A stretch of DNA of 64,000 nucleotides from Aphelenchoides besseyi (lineage: Eukaryota; Nematoda; Chromadorea; Rhabditida; Aphelenchoididae). Every line of letters starts with the position of its first letter. Position 1 is the stretch's first letter. The notes below the pieces were generated by a model, which saw nothing but the letters and a program-made list of their open reading frames with translations, searched no databases and was not told where the DNA came from. Shown one piece after another: positions 58,205 through 64,000 of the stretch. The stretch lies in assembly GCA_024699855.1 (NCBI GenBank), contig JAMPIQ010000002.1:14694001-14758000 (forward strand), in the 5' to 3' direction. The position numbers and the translations under genes were made by a program.

Positions 58205-61200
58205 ATTCGCTAAACAGTTTTTTCATTTACAGTCAGAAAACTTTTTGATGGAAATCTCATGAATTTAACAACATTTTTGTGTAATATCGTAGTGTTACTC
58301 TTTGGCTTATAATGACTTTGAATAAAGAATTCATCTTTGAAATCATAAGGTCTAAGTTTTGTTAGTGCGAAATAAGGTTTACCATACGGCTCTTCAGAGG
58401 ATTGGGTAAAGTTTACGAAGCTGTTGAAAGAGCGACCAGCAGGTCGATAGTGAGGCAAAAGTTTAACAACAATAAAACTGTGCTTGCTCCACCTCTTGTT
58501 GAACTATTGATCACGTATAAATGACGAAGATTTTTGCGTTTGCTGGTTTCTGATCTGTTCATTTTATGCGGTTGTTTCAAAAAACTGCTGTAAACTTTCA
58601 CGAGAATTCAGTGCGTTTTGAAATCGTCTGTTCAAGTTAACTGACCAGTTCGTTCAAGAGGCCATTCCTCATTAAGATTTTGGATTTCTTGCTTCCAATA
58701 AGTTCGAATTCCTACTCGTACGGTAACTCAATTGAAATCACGCGTGCCCATTGCATTGATGTTCGTGGAAGAGCCGGGGCTCAGAAAGAGCGGTCGAAAA
58801 CTGATCGGAATGATTGCTTTTTAAACTCTCGATTTCGTCGTTAAGTTCGCAAGCATTGTAATATCCGCGAATTTTTGCGGGGGTGAAAGTGAGAAGTTTA
58901 AATGCACGTTGGCAGTTTGAGAAGATAATCAAGTTCTCTCGACATGAACTTTTGGCACCATGATGTAATACTAAAAAGTATGAGTGCGAAGATTTTGGTT
59001 TTTTGTTCAATTCGCTCAAAATGATTGCCATGTGAATTTGTTATCGAGAGAAATTGATTTACGGAACGTAGTATGAACGAGATAACCTTTTCGACTATTC
59101 GGCACAATGTTTAACGATGAATCGAAAATTTTGTGTGGGCACGTGAGTTGACTGGATGTATGCTACCCGTTTAAGAAAAAGTCGAATTCGATTTGTCATA
59201 ATCCCACGACGATTGAATTCTTTTGAATATTTTATATTCGTCATTTCGATTTTGCTATTCAACGCGTTTTGTCACTTAGTTGCGCCAAGTCAGTTTTGTT
59301 GAAACACTCGTGATTGTCGACAATAGAAGTGTTTACTCTGTTTCTTTACATTCCGTTGAGATCATGAATTTGTGGTCTTTGGTTCAACGTCTTCTGTATC
59401 TTATTCAAACTTGTTGGGATCTTAAAATGTTGATTTGCTTGTCAACTATAGACCTGAAATTTTACGATGCTGTTAGTCGAATAGAAGATTTCAATGGACT
59501 TTCAAGAAGTTTAAAGAAAACTCTTCAATTCTCTTTTATGCAATCTGTTAGTCAACGATAATCCTATAAAACAGAGAAACGAGTGTATGAGGTTATGGCT
59601 GAGATCGTGTTTGCTAAGTCTGAAAATCAGTTTGAGTGTGTCTTTTTCAATGAGAAGAATGTTCTGCGCTTGTACGTTCAGAGTAATTAATCTAGACGAT
59701 CTTCATTGATTTGTTTCATTTTTCGTAGGCCAACGGTTGATTACAGTAGCTCATATAGTTTGGGATATCAAATGATCAAAGCCGTATAGTTACACGCATA
59801 TTTCGTACATAGCCATTCGCATAGTTAGCATCGAGTGTTTCTTCGAGCTTTCCATGAAGTCACGACATAAAGTAGTTGGAGGTTAATTTTCGAGCACGTT
59901 CTCCGCTTCGTATTTCCGTATCTCATTTCCTGTGGCGAATACGGTCGGTCGTAAAGTTTCTCGTACTCACACAAATGAATCAACAAAACAAAGTGAAAGT
60001 GCGTATGGTTGACTTCCCGTCCGACGAATTCAAACACCATTGTCCATTCTTTGAAAGTTGTTTTGACTTTAATGGTCACTTTTTTATGTGCGAAAATACC
60101 ACCGTATTATTAGTAGTCACGTTAGTAACAAACATTACTTTATGAAGAGAAACAGAACAGCAATTTATTTTATTATAGCCGAGAGTTCAGTTACCGTTTG
60201 CGTGAAGTTCTTTTTGGGTTCAATATTTTGATGCTCATTGATCTCAAAAACAAAGTTGACATTTACGTAATAAGATTACTCATATAGTTAAATCCGTTTA
60301 CTTTTTCATGGTACGACCACACAGTTGATAACAATAAGATTCCTCTTTATTACTAATTAAATGCGCTAAGTACCAGGCACACAAAGTACTTTTGTGACGG
60401 AATGTAGCTTCCGGATACCTGAAGAACTTATAAGAGACCACAAATCTTACGTGGAAGTTACAATTAAGCTTGATATTTAAACTCGTAGTGGTGTGGACTT
60501 GAGCTCACAATCAGGAAAACCAGTCATATTTCAGTACGAGCCGTTCTCTGGTTGACTTATCAGTTCGTGGACTTAAGTGTAATTACACTTGTTGATTGCG
60601 TAGATGACGGAAGCCAACTGAACACAACGATCGAGAACATAGGGAGAGTTTATTTTTAATGAGCTGCGAGAGGACAATTTCTCGTGGGTGAATTGAACTG
60701 TATGCTTCCAAGAGTTAGATGATTTCCTAAATGTCAAATCGGATGTCACTTGATAGTAGTCATTTTTGTTGGAATATCAGCTCACAACGCGTGAATTCTC
60801 GCCTCTCCCACTCCTTTCTCTTCAGCATTATAGTGGGCAGTTTTGTACACGCAAATACTCATCGAACAAACGGATCGAATTATATTGTTGTAAAGTTTGT
60901 GTCTACGCCTACATTCCCAAATGAAACACCTCAACGAACTAAGTGAAACAATTTTCGTCCAAATTCGTGTGAACATTTTGGAACGTAAACTACGTATTTC
61001 AAACACGATCACAAGATCTCAACCATATGTGTTTGTTTTTACATTATACGGTGCTTACACTGGGAACTATACTTTTGAACTCAGCTCTCGATATTTATGG
61101 AACTTGTGGTTAATCGTTGAGATTTACGTTTTCACCGTTGAATTTCTTCGTTCTCTGCTCGTTCCTTTTCCACTTCCTGTGCAGAACCATGCTCCATTTC

Positions 61201-62756
61201 CTGTTCGGTTTGCAGAAGTTTACCGTAGTACAATGAGCAGTTGAGCGAACAATCTCGATTATAGTTTACTCCATCAACCGCATGTGACAAAAAAGTGTTC
61301 GCTTTCGAGAGTAAGTTTGTGGTCAAATTTTGTTTAAATGATCAGCAGTTGTTTCGAAGAACGTACGCAGATATGAGCAATTAAATTGCTGCGAAAAATA
61401 GTCAGTCGAGAAGTTTGAATTTGAGGTTGTTTTTGTTTGTTTCTGAGAAGTCGAAAAATGACGTAAATTTGAGTAAAAATAAGCCAAGGGTGGACAGACA
61501 GCGTTCATTAGAGCCGACTGAAAGTTATCCCCAAGCATCGAGAGTTCTCTCGTAGTTCAAATTACCGAGCTCTTTAGCACGTGTGCACGAACAGTGGGTC
61601 GAGGTATTTCAACTCAATTGTTTGGTTTAAATTTACAGCGCGAATTCATGATCTTTACTGTGGGTGGCGTGGGAATAACTCGAATACAAACAAAACAAAA
61701 ACATTACGATCCTTCCACATCTAAACTGTCAAAATAACGCCTCGTACATCGTTCCAACTTAATGTAGCTATGTAACTGACCGAGTGGTTATCTTACTGTA
61801 GTTTTTGCTCTCTGCTAGTATACTGTAAAAAACAACGTTCGAATTAAGATGATTTGTACTGAAATCTTATATTACAACCCGTGGGTTGTTTGGTACTACA
61901 ATTTGAGATGATTTTACGGATTAGTTTACGGAAATGTTTCGGGTCTTATTCCTCAAATTTTTCGCCCTTTAGACGCGTCTTAATTCTTATAAATCTATCT
62001 CGTCTTACTTCATTGCTCTGAAGCATCAAACACAGACATAATCACTAAATCGTTCTTTATTTTCAATCTGACCTTTTGGTTTTACTCATTGCGCTCGTCT
62101 ACGACGTAAAGTTCTCATGGCCAAGAGCACAAAAGATCGAAAGAGCTGGTACGCTTCAAGTTATTTTATTAATTTGCTCATGGTCTTCGGATTCAGGTTT
62201 CCGTCATCGCGATGACATTTAGCAACGGGAATGTGACCACACCGAATGACACTTAACATTTGAACCCGCGATTTGAACCGCGGTGCCTGACGAGTGGTCA
62301 GTAAGGTTGGCACGATTTCCTGCGAAAATGTTTCGGTTTATCATCGTCCACACTTCATCATTTGTTTGCGCCATCAGCTCAACCGACTCAAATGAAATCC
62401 GAGATGGCCACCGTCTTTCTCATTGGGACTTTTCATTCCTTCCCGTTTTATTATCTAATGCGTTTAAACGTGTGTGTGTGTGCGATGAGTTCGTGTAAGT
62501 TTCCAATTAAACGGATCTATTCAATCGCGACGGTGTGCCATTTCACGAGGACATCGAATTGACTGAAATCGAGTCGCCGATGGTTCCGATTAACAACCAA
62601 ACGAACTTGGCCTCAAAATGATCGCGATAAACAAACTCATTTGCTGTTATTTCTAAGACACTTCATTTTTCTTATGTTAACTGCTTTTTCATTTGTTTGC
62701 TGCGCGAGTATTTTCGTTGTTGTTACAGTGACTCAGATTCTTTAGCAACAGACAAA
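58205..62756. other. Long intergenic region
   Basis: About 4.5 kb. HHEX poly(A) signal near 58319. Scattered short frames on both strands without splice context. Near 62240-62300 a palindromic CCGCG/CGCGG arm resembles a tRNA T-arm but no full tRNA folds. Nothing firmly supported. Confidence 0.45.
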
Positions 62757-63412
62757 ATGTTCGAAAAACTGCTCTTCGTTGTGGTTTGCAATCTTTGGAT
62801 TGTCAATTGGATTGCAGCAATGCCGCGCGAAAGTTCGGAAACATCGGCATCTTTTGAAGTAAGTATCATTATAACCATCAGTACACTCTCCGACTATTAG
62901 GGTCGTTTTAAGTACTCGGTGGAAGAACCGCAAATTCCGAGAAATCCAACCTGTCGAAAAGCGGATTCATGTCGGATTCAAGTCTACGAAGATGTGAATA
63001 TGAAATTCTGCGATTGTCCACACCATTTACGCTGTGGTGCCAGTAAACCGGTTCATGTCAGTGGAACTGACTACTATGTAAGTGGGGTTTTCTGTTCAAA
63101 TCACCGAAATTGTTATGATGATTTAACTTGTTTTTTTTAGCTTTGCGGACCACACAAAACGCCAATTTGTAAAAAAGGACAAACGGCAATGATTGTTGAA
63201 GGCTTCCAAAGCACCGTTTTGTGCTCATGTCGTCGTCGTCTGTTACGCGGCCTCCAGCAGGACGAATACAGTGAGTTTACGTGTGGACACACTGTAAGTT
63301 TAAGTAAACTGTGACGTTGCAATAGTTTGTGTTTTAGCGCCAAAAACTTTGGATCAAAAAGATTCAAAACTCAGCAACCCAAGATCAAACCGAACGTTAC
63401 GTTCTGGACTAG
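62757..63412 (+). CDS. Secreted agatoxin-like cysteine-rich peptide precursor
   Basis: Four exons (62757-62858, 62901-63077, 63141-63293, 63338-63412) join in phase to 168 residues. A hydrophobic signal peptide occupies about residues 1-21. The mature region has ten or so cysteines in the arrangement of arthropod U8-agatoxin-like peptides: C-x5-C, then a C-x-C pair before HLRCG, then LCGP-x5-C, and later C-x-C followed by basic residues. In insects and other ecdysozoans these are endogenous neuropeptide-like molecules as well as venom components, so the name does not imply venom use. The start at 62757 is the first methionine and directly opens the signal peptide. The C-terminal exon is polar and cysteine-free. 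Confidence 0.75.
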
Positions 63413-64000
63413 AAGATCGGAATCACTCGTTTTCTGCTCAATAATCGGTTTCACGGATTGTCTAAATTGTTTTGCCAAACTTGTTCTAGACCATTTTTAC
63501 TAAAGATGCTCGCTCAGTTTTACTGTTTCTTATTGTCGTCCGTCGTTTTGTTTCAAAGCCAATCAATTGCCATTTTGTCGATATTGAACGCATTCTAATC
63601 CATTTTTTAACATGCTGCCCACCTTAGTATTTAACTTTAGTCGACCATCTCTCCTTTTAACTTGCAATTTCTCTAACCATTTGGACGACATTTGCCTTAA
63701 AATGAGCATTTTCATGTTCCTTTTCTCGCAGTCTTTTGTCTACTACAAGTGAATAGACAACGTTATTATGCTGGTATTTTCAGTTATTCTCTACCGCAAA
63801 TAACCCGATTTGTATTTATTTCACGCCTTAGATTTGTCTCTGCATAGTACTCATCTACAATCTTATCCTCTTCATTCCGTCAAATCATACTCAACGCATG
63901 TCATTTCTTAGTTTAGCCTTGTGCCATATAGCTATTTTTCGAAGTGTTGAAACAACCCGGTCCTAAGAAATCTACCCGCTGTCAATCAGTGTCCAATGCA
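63413..64000. other. Downstream spacer to window end
   Basis: Nothing supported; no clear AATAAA directly after the stop. Confidence 0.4.

Noticed and set aside
62240..62310. tRNA gene with a perfect T-arm-like CCGCG/CGCGG stem
   Set aside because: No A box at the right distance and no acceptor helix.

Overview
The window reads as nuclear DNA of a small-genome animal, most likely a nematode. Genes are split by many 35-60 bp GT-AG introns. The 5S rRNA gene near 41.1 kb carries the nematode-type internal control region as I remember it. The host genes (NOP56, VPS37, ZC3H14/SUT-2, a Rab1-like GTPase, the BK channel SLO-1, the homeobox gene HHEX/pha-2) have clear animal orthologues. Species cannot be fixed from the sequence.

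Layout. 0-6.3 kb: NOP56 (minus, cut by the window edge), a secreted WAP-type cysteine-rich protein, VPS37, and a ZC3H14-like CCCH poly(A)-binding protein whose frame is interrupted several times. 7.9-11.9 kb: a divergent Rab1-like gene with a Tc1-like element in one intron and a deleted DD41D mariner in another. 12-28.5 kb: a transposon block. A decayed Helitron (minus strand; HUH Rep, PIF1 helicase, plus a Ulp1-type protease with AT-hooks) is split by a 4.1 kb MULE with an intact four-exon transposase. A DD41D mariner lies in the first intron of that transposase, and an RTE-like LINE fragment lies in the mariner transposase, so the nesting is four levels deep. To the right is a tandem array of about 1.2-1.3 kb units containing a tRNA-like module; part of the unit recurs on the left side of the Helitron. 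32.0-37.0 kb: a complete slo-1 gene of 27 used exons with a tandemly duplicated, mutually exclusive exon pair in RCK1. 37.6-39.3 kb: another DD41D mariner. 41.0 kb: a 5S rRNA gene. 41.5-53.4 kb: a cluster of lineage-specific genes: a papain-like pseudo-protease with an opposite-strand gene nested in its intron, a membrane protein, a gene joining a mariner-type HTH to a propeller-like repeat protein, duplicated exon remnants, and further uncharacterised genes. 55.4-58.2 kb: HHEX. 62.8-63.4 kb: a secreted agatoxin-like cysteine-rich peptide. The rest is intergenic.

No operon is evident. The host genes look independently transcribed. The best candidates for something undescribed are the HTH/propeller gene cluster, the non-prenylatable Rab1-like protein, the slo-1 exon pair and the nested transposons. 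All coordinates come from reading the sequence by eye. Exon models were checked for phase where stated; no alignment or search was run.
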